Shown: positions 31,856 through 39,814, counted from the first letter of the stretch. The stretch is 42,589 nt of DNA from a virus (IMGVR_UViG_3300033233_000073:1-42589); one strand, 5' to 3'. Notes: generated from the sequence alone by a model not told the origin. Made by a program: numbers and translations.

Positions 31856-32016
31856 CGCGCGGGCCTCGGCTCGATGTAGGCGAATTCATCGCGCTGGACG
31901 ATGCGAAAGGCAGGCGAGCGCGGCGCGTTCGGCGTCGCCATCGGGAAGCGCGGGCGGCAGAGGCCGCGGCGCAGGCCGAAGCGCAGGCGCAGGGATTCGA
32001 TCAGTGCGCGGATCAT
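31843..32016 (-). CDS. Small basic protein, 57 aa
   Basis: ATG 32016 overlaps the upstream stop (ATGA). Arg-rich first half (IRALIESLRLRFGLRRGLCR) and a second half FRIVQRDEFAYIEPRP. Unrecognised; accepted on overlap pattern. Confidence 0.45.
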   Translation of the reverse strand: MIRALIESLRLRFGLRRGLCRPRFPMATPNAPRSPAFRIVQRDEFAYIEPRPARWAS

Positions 32017-32309
32017 GAATGGGCCCTCATCAGGTTGAGAAGATCGGCGGCGCCGGGCTGGGCCTCTTCGTAGGTGCGCGCGCCATCACGCGCGGCATCC
32101 CACCACACACCGGCGCAGTCACCCGAGGGTATGCGCTCGAGGGCGTGCTCGATCGGCAGTGGTAGGCGGCGGCAGCGCGCGATCACGGCGCGGAACTGGC
32201 GCAGGCGCACCAGCTCGGCGAGAAGCGCGCGCCGGGCGGTGTCGTCGAGCTCGCCCTTCGCCTCGAGGTCGAGGACCTCGGCAAACTCCTGGGCGGAGAG
32301 CGGGCGCAT
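32013..32309 (-). CDS. Hypothetical protein, 98 aa
   Basis: Start chosen at ATG 32309 because it overlaps the upstream stop (ATGA); a longer upstream reading adds only Gly/Ala/Arg. Helical: RPLSAQEFAEVLDLEAKGEL then ALLAELVRLRQFRAVIARCR, and a WWDAARDGARTYEEAQPG tail. Not recognised. Confidence 0.55.
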   Translation of the reverse strand: MRPLSAQEFAEVLDLEAKGELDDTARRALLAELVRLRQFRAVIARCRRLPLPIEHALERIPSGDCAGVWWDAARDGARTYEEAQPGAADLLNLMRAHS

Positions 32310-32527
32310 CAGGCGGCCGCCGCGAGCCGCGCCGCCGGAACCGGCTTTGTCCAACGGCCGGACCGGGCGCTCAGCTTGCGCACCAGAAAATCGTCGCCCA
32401 GGTAGCCGACGAACTGGCAGCGCTGCGAGCCGTTGCTGCCATGCGGACAGATATAGTCACGACCATAGCGCGGGGTTTCGCAGGTCCCTGCGCGCACCCC
32501 ATCGATGGTGATCGGGAACTGCCTCAC
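32309..32527 (-). CDS. Small cysteine-containing protein, 72 aa
   Basis: GTG 32527 overlaps the upstream stop (GTGA). Sequence RQFPITIDGVRAGTCETPRY then DYICPHGSNGSQRCQFVGYLG with three Cys and a His, possibly metal-binding, and a basic tail. The long upstream extension of this frame is a shadow of the neighbour gene. Confidence 0.5.
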   Translation of the reverse strand: MRQFPITIDGVRAGTCETPRYGRDYICPHGSNGSQRCQFVGYLGDDFLVRKLSARSGRWTKPVPAARLAAAA

Positions 32528-32820
32528 GGCCGCGGCTCCGGCATGCCGTGGCGCGAGCGGCGGTAGGTGCCGCGCGAGCCGACCATCATGCACTCGGCGA
32601 CGAGCTTGCCCTCGCGTGGCGTGACGACGATGTGCAGTTGTTCGCTCTCGGCTGGCAGCGGGCAGGCGGCGATGGCGACCGGCGCCGGCTTGGCCACGCG
32701 CACTTCGAGGATCCGGCCCGCCAGGTAGTCGAGTCCGACATAGACCACGAGCGCTAGAACGGCGCCCGCCGCGAGGGCGCCGAGGATTTCTGGCCAGATG
32801 CGGTCGGGCTGGACAGTCAC
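32524..32820 (-). CDS. Single-pass membrane protein, first gene of the leftward operon
   Basis: 98 residues from a GTG with GGGGAG about 9 bases upstream. Residues about 9-35 (WPEILGALAAGAVLALVVYVGLDYLAG) form one membrane helix; the rest is a soluble tail with LHIVVTPREGKLVAECMMVG. First translated gene after the P_L promoter, about 400 bases from its start. Role unknown; small membrane proteins at this place can act in exclusion or host takeover. Confidence 0.6.
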   Translation of the reverse strand: MTVQPDRIWPEILGALAAGAVLALVVYVGLDYLAGRILEVRVAKPAPVAIAACPLPAESEQLHIVVTPREGKLVAECMMVGSRGTYRRSRHGMPEPRP

Positions 32821-32885
32821 GAGGGGCGCTCCCCGCGCGTAGAATCGTTCGGAGGAGCGTTCGATCCACCCGAAAGGAGGCCCTC

Positions 32886-33230
32886 GTGAGCCTTGGAAAC
32901 TTCAAGGCGAAATGCCCGCGCTGTCGCAAGACAACTTTCGAAGCGCCCGCCGGGACGAAACGCAAGCCGGATGAGCGCCTCACCTGCACCGGATGCGGCC
33001 ACGTCGTGCGTTACGAGGATCTCGTCGGACAGGTGCGCGCGGAATTCCGTAAGCGCACCGGCCAAAGCCCAAGAGCAAACCGGCGCGGAAGCGCGCGCGT
33101 CGGCGCAAAGCAGCTCAGCGCAAGTCATCTATATAATTCCCTAATTAAAGGCGGCGCTGCGGGGTCGCGCTGCTGCTTGGGGCTATTGGTGCTGCTGGAC
33201 ATCGGCCCTCCGTGGGGGACGGAGGGATGA
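32886..33230 (+). CDS. Zinc-ribbon protein, opposite to the P_L leader
   Basis: GTG start 32886 with an ideal AAAGGAGG about 6 bases upstream. CPRCRKTTFEAPAG and CTGCGHVVRYEDL give a two-knuckle Cys4 ribbon, like the ECs_2282-type small phage proteins. After about residue 75 the frame becomes less protein-like, so the real C-terminus may be shorter than the 114 residues open. An opposing frame (32817-33128) also exists but lacks recognisable motifs. Confidence 0.6.
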   Translation: MSLGNFKAKCPRCRKTTFEAPAGTKRKPDERLTCTGCGHVVRYEDLVGQVRAEFRKRTGQSPRANRRGSARVGAKQLSASHLYNSLIKGGAAGSRCCLGLLVLLDIGPPWGTEG

Positions 33231-33269
33231 TAGAACCAAGGTTCTTAGCTTGTCAAGAACCCCGGTTCT
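33227..33269 (-). promoter_or_regulatory. P_L promoter with two operators
   Basis: Reading leftward: -35 TTGACA (33251-33256), 18-base spacer, -10 TATCAT (33227-33232). Operators AGAACC-N2-GGTTCT at 33256-33269 (touching the -35) and 33232-33245 (in the spacer, touching the -10), centres 24 bp apart. Drives the leftward operon toward integrase; repressor binding would block it. Confidence 0.8.
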
Positions 33270-33307
33270 AATCAGGCGATCAGGGCCACCTTAACGAAGC
33301 TCCGGGA

Positions 33308-33712
33308 TCATGAGCCCTGTTTTTTACGCGTTGAGGGACTCCGCGCCCTTAGCGTTTGGGCTTGCGGGACGTCTGCTTTTGCGGCCTGGATGAGTTGAGC
33401 AATCGAAGCAATCTCTTTGATCGCGATGTCGACTGCGTAATTGGGGAGTTCCTGCATTATTTTCAGCGCCGTGATGATGCGTTGATCCTGCCCAAGCTCA
33501 GTTGCACCCATCGATCCATCTTCCAGCGCGAGCCACTCAGGACGAACGCCGCAGGCTCGTGCGTATTGCACCGTGAATTCAGAGCCTTCGGCTTCCCCGC
33601 GTTCGAGTTTTGAGACATTCTCTTGCGTGCCAACCTCTGCTTTGGCGGCAAGTGCCGACTGCGAAAGTTTGGCATGTTCTCTGGCTGCGCGGAGGCGTTC
33701 CCCATATTTCAT
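33308..33712 (-). CDS. CI-type phage repressor (XRE helix-turn-helix)
   Basis: 134 residues from ATG 33712; the longer frame reads through operator DNA. Residues about 1-65 are an XRE HTH: YGERLRAAREHAKLSQSALA, VSKLERGEAEGSEFTVQYARACGVRPEWLALEDG. The C-terminal part is helical with a Lys/Arg tail and no S24 peptidase motif, so SOS self-cleavage is not expected; induction must work otherwise. Lies between two operator clusters and should repress P_L and P_R while controlling itself from the P_RM side. Confidence 0.9.
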   Translation of the reverse strand: MKYGERLRAAREHAKLSQSALAAKAEVGTQENVSKLERGEAEGSEFTVQYARACGVRPEWLALEDGSMGATELGQDQRIITALKIMQELPNYAVDIAIKEIASIAQLIQAAKADVPQAQTLRARSPSTRKKQGS

Positions 33713-33725
33713 GCTTGGACACTCT

Positions 33726-33792
33726 AAAACCGTGGTTCTAGATTGCCAAAGAACCATGGTACTTGACGGATTAAGAACCACGGTTCTAGACT
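33726..33792 (+). promoter_or_regulatory. P_R promoter with three operators
   Basis: -35 TTGACG (33763-33768), 18-base spacer, -10 TAGACT (33787-33792). Operators: 33726-33739 (AAAACC GT GGTTCT), 33750-33763 (AGAACC AT GGTACT) and 33774-33787 (AGAACC AC GGTTCT), centres exactly 24 bp apart. The inner pair sits on P_R just as at P_L; the outer weaker site lies toward the repressor start and likely tunes its own transcription. Confidence 0.8.
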
Positions 33793-33801
33793 ACGCCTTC
33801 A

Positions 33802-34092
33802 ATGAGCAAGGAAGTTCTCCAGAAGGCCGTCCAAATAGCTGGTGGCCAGGTGGCGCTTGCCGCTGGCATTCGAAGCGAGATGCCGGGCCTGAAGGTGAGC
33901 CAAGCGCACATCTGGAAGTGGCTTAACAGGGTCCAAGCCGAAGTACCTCCTGCCGAATATGTCATCGCAATTGCGAAGACCGTGGACTTTGAAGTCACGC
34001 CACATGAATTACGACCGGATATCTACCCTCACCCGCGCGACGGTTTACCCGGTCAACTGCCGGAGCCGCTGTGCGAGGAGCGCGCCGGATGA
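33802..34092 (+). CDS. Cro-like YdaS-family HTH regulator
   Basis: 96 residues, first gene under P_R. SKEVLQKAVQIAGGQVALAAGI, VSQAHIWKWLNRV and EVPPAEYVIAIAKTVDFEVTPHELRPDIYP are the YdaS/Cro-type HTH signature. Expected to bind the same operators and favour lytic growth. The last 18 or so residues are Pro/Gly-rich. Confidence 0.88.
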   Translation: MSKEVLQKAVQIAGGQVALAAGIRSEMPGLKVSQAHIWKWLNRVQAEVPPAEYVIAIAKTVDFEVTPHELRPDIYPHPRDGLPGQLPEPLCEERAG

Positions 34093-34155
34093 AGCCATTC
34101 TCTTGTTTTGACGACCCCTTCCCTGTACCTACGTGTACCTAAATTAGGGACAGCT

Positions 34156-34557
34156 ATGGACAGCACACAAATCCCCCTGTTTTTTGATCGTGTTGAAGGT
34201 GCATTGGAGCATTTGATCAACGTTTGCGGCGGTCGCAAAAAGTTCGCGGCCGAGATGTGGGCCAACATGCCAGCGCGCGATGCGCATAATCGGCTCGATG
34301 CCTGCCTCAATTCGGAGCGGCGCGAGAAATTTTCCCTGCACGAGCTGATACTCATGCTCAAGCGCGGGCGCCAGGTCGATTGCCATATCGTCATGCAGTT
34401 CCTCGCCGCCGAGTGCGGCTACCGCGCCGAGCCGATCGAGCCCGAGAACGAGCGAGCGCGTCTGCAGCGGGAATTCGTCGAATCGGTGAAGCGCCTGGAC
34501 GCGATCCGGGAATCGCTCGCCCGCATCGAGCCCACGCAGGTCAGGGCGGTGAAATGA
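34156..34557 (+). CDS. Early regulator-like helical protein
   Basis: 133 residues from ATG 34156 with AGGGA upstream; an earlier in-frame start at 34108 gives no family sequence. Segments FFDRVEGALEHLINVCGGRKKFAAEMW, RLDACLNSERREKFSLHELILMLKRGR and FLAAECGYRAEPIEPENERARLQREFVESVKRL belong to a family commonly found just downstream of cro in high-GC Proteobacteria phages, in the CII position. DNA binding is likely but not shown. Confidence 0.65.
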   Translation: MDSTQIPLFFDRVEGALEHLINVCGGRKKFAAEMWANMPARDAHNRLDACLNSERREKFSLHELILMLKRGRQVDCHIVMQFLAAECGYRAEPIEPENERARLQREFVESVKRLDAIRESLARIEPTQVRAVK

Positions 34558-34796
34558 AAAACTCTGTCCGGCTCACGTGTCCGATCGATCCGCGGCGTTG
34601 TCGGCCCTCCCTCGAACAATTGCTCCGGCGAGCAAGGTCGCTAGTTCCGTTGCCAGCATGTGCGGACTGCCCGGAACGGGCAGGCAAATCTCTAACAGAT
34701 CGGTCCGCAACTGTTCGGCGTTCAGCGCCCCTTGGCGTCCCAAAGCGTAGGCGAACCCGCATAGTACCGTTCGGAGATCGCGGACATGCTCATTGA
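34554..34796 (+). CDS. Possible small Cys4 protein (competes with the opposite-strand gene)
   Basis: ATG 34554 overlaps the previous stop (AATGA). 80 residues with LTCPIDPRRC and PACADCPER, possibly a zinc knuckle, and an Arg-rich tail. Supported by overlap with the operon, weakened by unusual codon third positions and by an antisense frame with better protein character. Confidence 0.35.
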   Translation: MKNSVRLTCPIDPRRCRPSLEQLLRRARSLVPLPACADCPERAGKSLTDRSATVRRSAPLGVPKRRRTRIVPFGDRGHAH

Positions 34797-34827
34797 GCGC
34801 GGCGAGCGATACATCGGGAAAAGTCAT
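34573..34827 (-). CDS. Possible antisense small gene, 84 aa
   Basis: ATG 34827 with GGAGGG about 6 bases upstream. The sequence FPDVSLAALNEHVRDLRTVLCGFAYALGRQ and LEICLPVPGSPHMLATELATLLAGAIVRG is well-formed and helical with GC-rich third positions. It runs against the surrounding rightward operon and has no recognisable family. If real it would need its own promoter; 34828-34984 upstream holds an AGGAGG on this strand but no clear gene. Confidence 0.45.
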   Translation of the reverse strand: MTFPDVSLAALNEHVRDLRTVLCGFAYALGRQGALNAEQLRTDLLEICLPVPGSPHMLATELATLLAGAIVRGRADNAADRSDT

Positions 34828-34984
34828 GGAGCCCTCCGTGGTTAGAAAAGGTCAGTTCGCGCCTCCAATTCTGCCACGCAGGGGCTCCATGACCTGGGCG
34901 CGGCCGTGAAACGCGCTCTGTTGCACATCGTGGTCTGCCTCCTGGAAGGGCGGCGCGCTACGGGCTGCCGAAGGCGATGGCTGG

Positions 34985-37564
34985 ATGAACGTCGCTGAGC
35001 CCGCGTTGGAGTATCGACAATTCCTGAAGGCGAAGGTCAAACTGGACCATGCCTGCGGCTTCGATGTCGATCCGAGGGAGCTGAATCCGGCGCTAAAAGA
35101 TCACACACGCGCGATGGTGCGCTGGGCGCTGCTTGGTGGGCGTAGGGCCCTATTTGCTGCCTTTGGGCTGCACAAGACTTGCGCGCAGCTGGAGATCATG
35201 CGGCTGATAGGCGCGCGCCGCCCAGGAATTAGGTTGATCACGCTCCCGCTCGGCGTGCGGCAGGAGTTCACCAGGGATTCCGCGTTTTTCTTTACAGGCG
35301 AGCACGTCATACTACTGAAGTTCATCCGGCGCGCCGGCGAAATCGAGGACGACCGGACGATCTATCTCACGAACTACGAATCGGTGCGCGAGGGAATCCT
35401 CGATATCGCGGCAATCAAACCAGTCGCGGTGAGCCTTGACGAGGCCTCGATCCTGCGTGGTTTCGGCGGTACGAAGACTTTCCGTGAAGCTATGGCCGTG
35501 TTCGCTGGCGACGATCGCCGCGACCAAGCGCAGCGCGTATCGAGCGATGGCGTTCCCTTCCGGTTCGTTGCCACGGCAACACCGAGCCCGAACGAGTACA
35601 TCGAGATCCTCGCCTACGCCGCGTTCCTCGGAATCATGGATGTCGGCCAGGCGAAGACGAGATTCTTCAAGCGCAACAGCGAGAAGGCCGACGCGCTGAC
35701 GCTGCATCCGCACAAAGAACGGGAGTTCTGGCTGTGGGTCGCATCGTGGGCGCTGTTCGTCCAGAAACCATCCGATCTCGGGTTTAGCGACGAAGGCTAC
35801 GCACTGCCGGCGCTCGATGTGCGCTGGCACGAACTACCGTCCGACCACAGCACCGCAGGCATAGAAAAAGACGGGCAGGGCCGGATGTTCCGCTCAGCCG
35901 CGATCGGCGTGCAGGACGCGGCGCGGGAGAAGCGCGACAGCCTGCAGGATCGGATAGCGAAGCTGCTTGAGTTGCGCGCCGAGGACCCGGCGGCGCACCG
36001 GCTGCTTTGGCACGATTTGGAAGCAGAGCGGGGCGCAATCCAGACCGCATGCCCGTACGCCGCGGCCGTGTACGGCTCGCAGGACCTTGACCTGCGCGAG
36101 AAACTGATCACCAGTTTCTCAGAGGGCGAAATCGCGGAGCTTGCCGGGAAGCCCTCGATGCTCGGCCAGGGCTGTAATTTCCAGCGTCACTGCCACCAGG
36201 CGATCTACCTCGGCATCGGCTTCAAGTTCAATGATTGGATTCAAAGCGTGCACCGCTTGCAGCGGTTCGGCCAGGCGCAACCGGTGCGCATCGACCTGAT
36301 CTACACCGAGGCGGAACGCGAGGTACGGCGCGAGCTAGAGCGCAAGTGGCGCCAGCACGTCGAGCAGGTCGAAATCATGAGCGCGATCATTCTGGAGTAC
36401 GGCCTGTCGGTTGCCTCGATGGCGCACGCGCTCACCAGATCCATCGGCGTTGAGCGCGCCGAGGCCTCGGGGAGGTCCTGGACGTTGCTCAACAGTGATT
36501 GTGTGGAAGAAACGCAGAGCATGCCAGCGGACAGCGTCGGGCTGATCGTTACCTCGATCCCGTTCTCCCACCAGTACGAGTACTCGCCGAGCTACAACGA
36601 CTTCGGGCACACCGACGACAACGCGCACTTCTGGCGGCAGATGGACTTTCTCACACCGCAGTTGTTGCGAGTACTCCAGCCCGGGCGCGTGCTCGCGGTA
36701 CACGTCAAGGATCGGATCACCCCTGGCGGGATAAATGGCTTCGGCTTTCAGACCGTCTCCAGAATCTCGGACGCCTGCGCTGATCACTTCGAGCGACACG
36801 GGTTCGCGTTCCTTGGCCGCAAGACGATCGTTACCGATGTTGTGCGGGAGAACAATCAGACCTATCGCCTTGGCTGGTCGGAGCAGTGCAAGGACGGTTC
36901 TCGAATGGGTGCCGGGTTGCCCGAATACGTGATGCTCTTCAGGAGGCCGCCAACCGATCGCTCGAACGGCTACGCCGACCTGCCTGTGGCGAAGTCGAAG
37001 GACAAATACACGCGCCCGCGCTGGCAATATGACGCGCACGGCTACATGCGATCGAGCGGCGATCGGATATTGCAACCCGAGGACCTGACCGGGTTGGCGC
37101 AGGATGCGATCTACAAAAGATTCCGGAAGTACTCGCTCGAAAACATCTATGACTTCGCGCGTGATGTAATTCTCGCCGAGCACGTTGATCGCTCTGGGTG
37201 GTTGCCTTCGACCTTCATGCTGATGCCGCCGGCGTCCTGGCATCCGGATGTCTGGACGGATGTAGCGCGCATGCGCACGCTGAACAGCAGCCAGGCATCG
37301 AAGGGCAAGGAAATGCACCTTTGCCCGTTGCAGTTCGACATCGTCGATCGGATCATTACGCAGTTCTCAATGGACGGCGAGACCGTCTTTGATCCATTCG
37401 CCGGCCTAGGCACCGTGCCTTTTTGTGCCGTGAAGCTCGGAAGGCGAGGCCTCGGCGTTGAACTGAACGCGGCCTACTACCGGGACGCGATTTGGTACTG
37501 CCAGCAGGCCGAAGCGCAGCGCGCGACGCCATCGCTTTTCGACCTGCAGGAGCTTGCCGCATGA
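34985..37564 (+). CDS. SNF2-type helicase fused to a beta-class DNA methyltransferase
   Basis: 859 residues. Helicase half: FAAFGLHKTCAQLE (degenerate Walker A, GLHKT at 61-65), AVSLDEASIL (motif II, 152-155), VATATPSPNEY (motif III), SMLGQGCNFQ and SVHRLQRFGQAQPVRIDLIY (motifs V/VI, 423-430). Methyltransferase half (about 500-859): LLNSDCVEETQSMPADSVGLIVTSIPF with SIPF in place of DPPY, YEYSPSYNDFGH, HVKDRI, then FDPFAGLGTVPFCAVKLGR (SAM site) and GVELNAAYY. Order IV-target region-I is beta class. Fusions of helicase and methyltransferase, such as phage P1 DarB, protect DNA against restriction; this one is smaller and lies where replication genes are expected. Substrate base (N4-C or N6-A) unknown. 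Confidence 0.88.
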   Translation: MNVAEPALEYRQFLKAKVKLDHACGFDVDPRELNPALKDHTRAMVRWALLGGRRALFAAFGLHKTCAQLEIMRLIGARRPGIRLITLPLGVRQEFTRDSAFFFTGEHVILLKFIRRAGEIEDDRTIYLTNYESVREGILDIAAIKPVAVSLDEASILRGFGGTKTFREAMAVFAGDDRRDQAQRVSSDGVPFRFVATATPSPNEYIEILAYAAFLGIMDVGQAKTRFFKRNSEKADALTLHPHKEREFWLWVASWALFVQKPSDLGFSDEGYALPALDVRWHELPSDHSTAGIEKDGQGRMFRSAAIGVQDAAREKRDSLQDRIAKLLELRAEDPAAHRLLWHDLEAERGAIQTACPYAAAVYGSQDLDLREKLITSFSEGEIAELAGKPSMLGQGCNFQRHCHQAIYLGIGFKFNDWIQSVHRLQRFGQAQPVRIDLIYTEAEREVRRELERKWRQHVEQVEIMSAIILEYGLSVASMAHALTRSIGVERAEASGRSWTLLNSDCVEETQSMPADSVGLIVTSIPFSHQYEYSPSYNDFGHTDDNAHFWRQMDFLTPQLLRVLQPGRVLAVHVKDRITPGGINGFGFQTVSRISDACADHFERHGFAFLGRKTIVTDVVRENNQTYRLGWSEQCKDGSRMGAGLPEYVMLFRRPPTDRSNGYADLPVAKSKDKYTRPRWQYDAHGYMRSSGDRILQPEDLTGLAQDAIYKRFRKYSLENIYDFARDVILAEHVDRSGWLPSTFMLMPPASWHPDVWTDVARMRTLNSSQASKGKEMHLCPLQFDIVDRIITQFSMDGETVFDPFAGLGTVPFCAVKLGRRGLGVELNAAYYRDAIWYCQQAEAQRATPSLFDLQELAA

Positions 37565-37695
37565 AGCGCGCCGCGATCGCGTTCTTCTGCGGCCTGGCGC
37601 TGGTCCTTGGCACGCTCCTGGGCGTGTGCCTGGTGCTGTGGAATCTGCCGCGCTGGACGCTCGCGGCGATGCGCGAGATCTGGAAGAGCGTGTGA
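37561..37695 (+). CDS. Small membrane protein, 44 aa
   Basis: ATGA overlap with the fusion gene and GTGA with the next. Residues about 4-27 (AAIAFFCGLALVLGTLLGVCLVLW) are one membrane helix with a short aromatic/basic tail (LPRWTLAAMREIWKSV). Unrecognised; overlaps on both sides support translation. Confidence 0.6.
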   Translation: MKRAAIAFFCGLALVLGTLLGVCLVLWNLPRWTLAAMREIWKSV

Positions 37696-37892
37696 CCGAG
37701 TCCCTCAAGCCCGGCGACCTGGTGCGCACGCCCACCGGACGCACTGCGCGGGTGGACGATCTGCGGGCCGATGGCCGGCGCGAGCTGCGCTACGTGGATC
37801 GGGATGGCGGCGAGGTGGCATTGCGCGCCGATCGCCTGACGCTCGTCGCCGCGGCGCCGCGGCGGCGCTGGACGAAGCACACGCTCGCATGA
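37692..37892 (+). CDS. Small beta-barrel (KOW/SH3-like) protein, 66 aa
   Basis: GTG overlaps the previous stop; ATGA overlap with the next. LKPGDLVRTPTGRTARVDDLR and LRYVDRDGGEVALRADRLTLV form the strand-turn pattern of small KOW- or SH3-like barrels common in phage early operons. Function unknown. Confidence 0.6.
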   Translation: MTESLKPGDLVRTPTGRTARVDDLRADGRRELRYVDRDGGEVALRADRLTLVAAAPRRRWTKHTLA

Positions 37893-38401
37893 GGATGCTG
37901 CCGTACGCGAAACGCATCATGGCGCGGCGCCTCGCCGAGGACGACTACTGGCTCGCGATCGTGGCGCTTGGCTGGCTGCGCGATGCGGACATTTTGTCCG
38001 GGCATCCGGGGATCGCGCGCCTCGGCTGCCCGGCCGACGTGGATCCCGCCGGCGCGGATTGGCGAGTGATCACCGGCATGGATGTGCTCTGCGTGCCGTT
38101 TGCGCCGGCGCCAGATGCGTTCCTGCACTCGGTCTGGGCGGCGATCTGGCGCGCGCGCCCGGCCACGCTCTGGCTCGCCGATGGGCGCGGCCATGCGGGC
38201 AGGATTTACGCGACGATGCTCTGCGGCCGGATCGAGTTCGTGCAATGGTCGCCGGCGCGGGTGCGGCTGGATGCGTCCTACCGCGCCGAAGTGGAGCTGG
38301 TGCGCAGGATCGCGTTCGAGACGGGCGCAGCGCCGCTTTACTGCAATCCGGAATTTGCCGCGGCGCGCCGTTCCGGGACGGAACATGCTGCGCCGGCCTG
38401 A
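37889..38401 (+). CDS. Hypothetical protein, 170 aa
   Basis: Starts at the overlapped ATG 37889. Conserved-looking blocks: YAKRIMARRLAEDDYWLAIVALGWLRD, ITGMDVLCVPFAPAP, ARPATLWLADGRGHAGRIYA and ASYRAEVELVRRIAFETGA. Mixed alpha/beta, no known motif. Located just upstream of the VapE-like helicase gene, so a replication accessory role is possible but unsupported. Confidence 0.55.
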   Translation: MRMLPYAKRIMARRLAEDDYWLAIVALGWLRDADILSGHPGIARLGCPADVDPAGADWRVITGMDVLCVPFAPAPDAFLHSVWAAIWRARPATLWLADGRGHAGRIYATMLCGRIEFVQWSPARVRLDASYRAEVELVRRIAFETGAAPLYCNPEFAAARRSGTEHAAPA

Positions 38402-38410
38402 ACCGACCGC

Positions 38411-39799
38411 ATGCCGAGCGAACGCGAGATCGTACAGGGGATTGTTTCCGGCGCGCTCAACGACTGGCACGCCCGGTTGCGAACGAGCGAGAAGGGGAAG
38501 CTCCTGCAATGCTGGCAGAACGTGTACACGTTCCTCGGATTCCATCCGGCATGGAGCGGGGTGCTCGCGCTCGATACGTTCGCCCAGCGCGTGGTCAAGC
38601 GTAAGCCGCCGCCTTTCGAGCGCGCCGCGGTCGGCCCATGGACGCCGGACGATGACGCGGAGCTGGGGCTCTGGCTCGCCGCGCAGGACGGCGAGGACCG
38701 CTTCGTGGTCATCTCGAAGCAGACGCTCATCGATGGGATTTCGGCGAGCGCGATGCGGCACCGCTTTCACCCGGTGCGCGAATATCTGGAGGCATGCAAG
38801 CCATCCGCAAAGCCACTCATCGATTGCTGGACGACACGCTTTCTCGGCGCGCGCGCGTCGCGCTACACGGCGGCTGTGGGGCGTTATTTCCTCATGAACA
38901 TGGTGACGCGCATCCTCGAGCCCGGCTGCATCATGCGCTCGGTGCCGGTGCTGGAAGCGGCGCAGGAACGCGGCAAGTCGACGGCGCTCCACGCGCTTGC
39001 GCAGCCGTGGTTCTCGGACTCGCACTTCGAACTCGCCTCGAAAGACGCGTTCGAGGTGATCCAGGGCGTGTGGCTGTATGAGATCTCGGAGATGGAGCAG
39101 TTCAGCAAGGCCGAGACGACGCGCGTGAAGCAATTTATCTCGAGCCGCGAGGACAACTACCGCCCGCCCTATGAGCGGCGGGCGCAGCGCATGCCGCGCC
39201 AAGTGTGCTTCGGCGGTACGACGAACGACCGGCAATATCTCAGGGACTGGAGCGGCAACACGCGCTTCTGGCCGTTGCGCTGCGAAGAGGAGGGCGAGAT
39301 CCGCATCGAGGAATTGGCGCAGGCGCGGGACGGACTCTTCGGCGAGGCGTTTGCGTTGTGCCGGGCGCGGGCGCGGCGGCACCCGACGCGCGAAGAATCG
39401 GCGGCGCACTTCGAACCCGAGCAGGAAGCGCGCCGCCCCGAGCACCTATGGATGCCGATGGTCGCGAAGTGGCTTAATGATCCCGCGCTCGTGGTGCGCC
39501 GGAACGAGGTAATGGTCACAGAGGTGCTGTATGAGGGCCTCGGCATCAAGCCGGATCGCATGACCGCGACGATGCAGCGCGATGTGGGCCTGATCCTGAC
39601 GGCCCTCGGCTGGGAGCAGGCGAGGCCTGGCGGGCACAACGGCTACCGGCCGCGCGTATATCGCAGGCCTGCGGCAGTGGGTGGCGCTGATGCTGTCGGC
39701 GCTCCCGCAATCCACGTCCCCTCGATCATCGCTCCGGGCGATATCGATCCGTCCATTGGCCGCGAACCTGGAGAAGACGATGAACTGCTGCCACTCTGA
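38411..39799 (+). CDS. VapE-family (virulence-associated E) replicative ATPase/helicase
   Basis: 462 residues. LEAAQERGKST at 181-191 is the Walker A (the usual first Gly is Ala), then YEISEMEQFSKAETTRVKQFISSREDNYRPPYERRAQRMPRQ and FGGTTNDRQYLRDWSGNTRFWPL, the strongest VapE signatures with sensor Asn and arginine finger. Phage VapE proteins are DNA-dependent ATPases that unwind at the phage origin. No separate primase is seen; N-terminal 150 residues are not a recognised primase. An iteron-rich region follows immediately. Confidence 0.88.
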   Translation: MPSEREIVQGIVSGALNDWHARLRTSEKGKLLQCWQNVYTFLGFHPAWSGVLALDTFAQRVVKRKPPPFERAAVGPWTPDDDAELGLWLAAQDGEDRFVVISKQTLIDGISASAMRHRFHPVREYLEACKPSAKPLIDCWTTRFLGARASRYTAAVGRYFLMNMVTRILEPGCIMRSVPVLEAAQERGKSTALHALAQPWFSDSHFELASKDAFEVIQGVWLYEISEMEQFSKAETTRVKQFISSREDNYRPPYERRAQRMPRQVCFGGTTNDRQYLRDWSGNTRFWPLRCEEEGEIRIEELAQARDGLFGEAFALCRARARRHPTREESAAHFEPEQEARRPEHLWMPMVAKWLNDPALVVRRNEVMVTEVLYEGLGIKPDRMTATMQRDVGLILTALGWEQARPGGHNGYRPRVYRRPAAVGGADAVGAPAIHVPSIIAPGDIDPSIGREPGEDDELLPL

Positions 39800-39814
39800 A
39801 CGCAGCCTCCTGCC

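Noticed and set aside
32528-32989. Long N-terminal extension of the 72-aa minus gene
   Set aside because: Reads as Arg/Pro-rich shadow across neighbouring genes; the overlapped GTG at 32527 fits the operon pattern.
32817-33128. 103-aa minus frame upstream of the membrane protein gene
   Set aside because: It has a stop overlap with the next gene but no motifs, while the plus strand has a Cys4 ribbon and an ideal ribosome site; kept only as an alternative.
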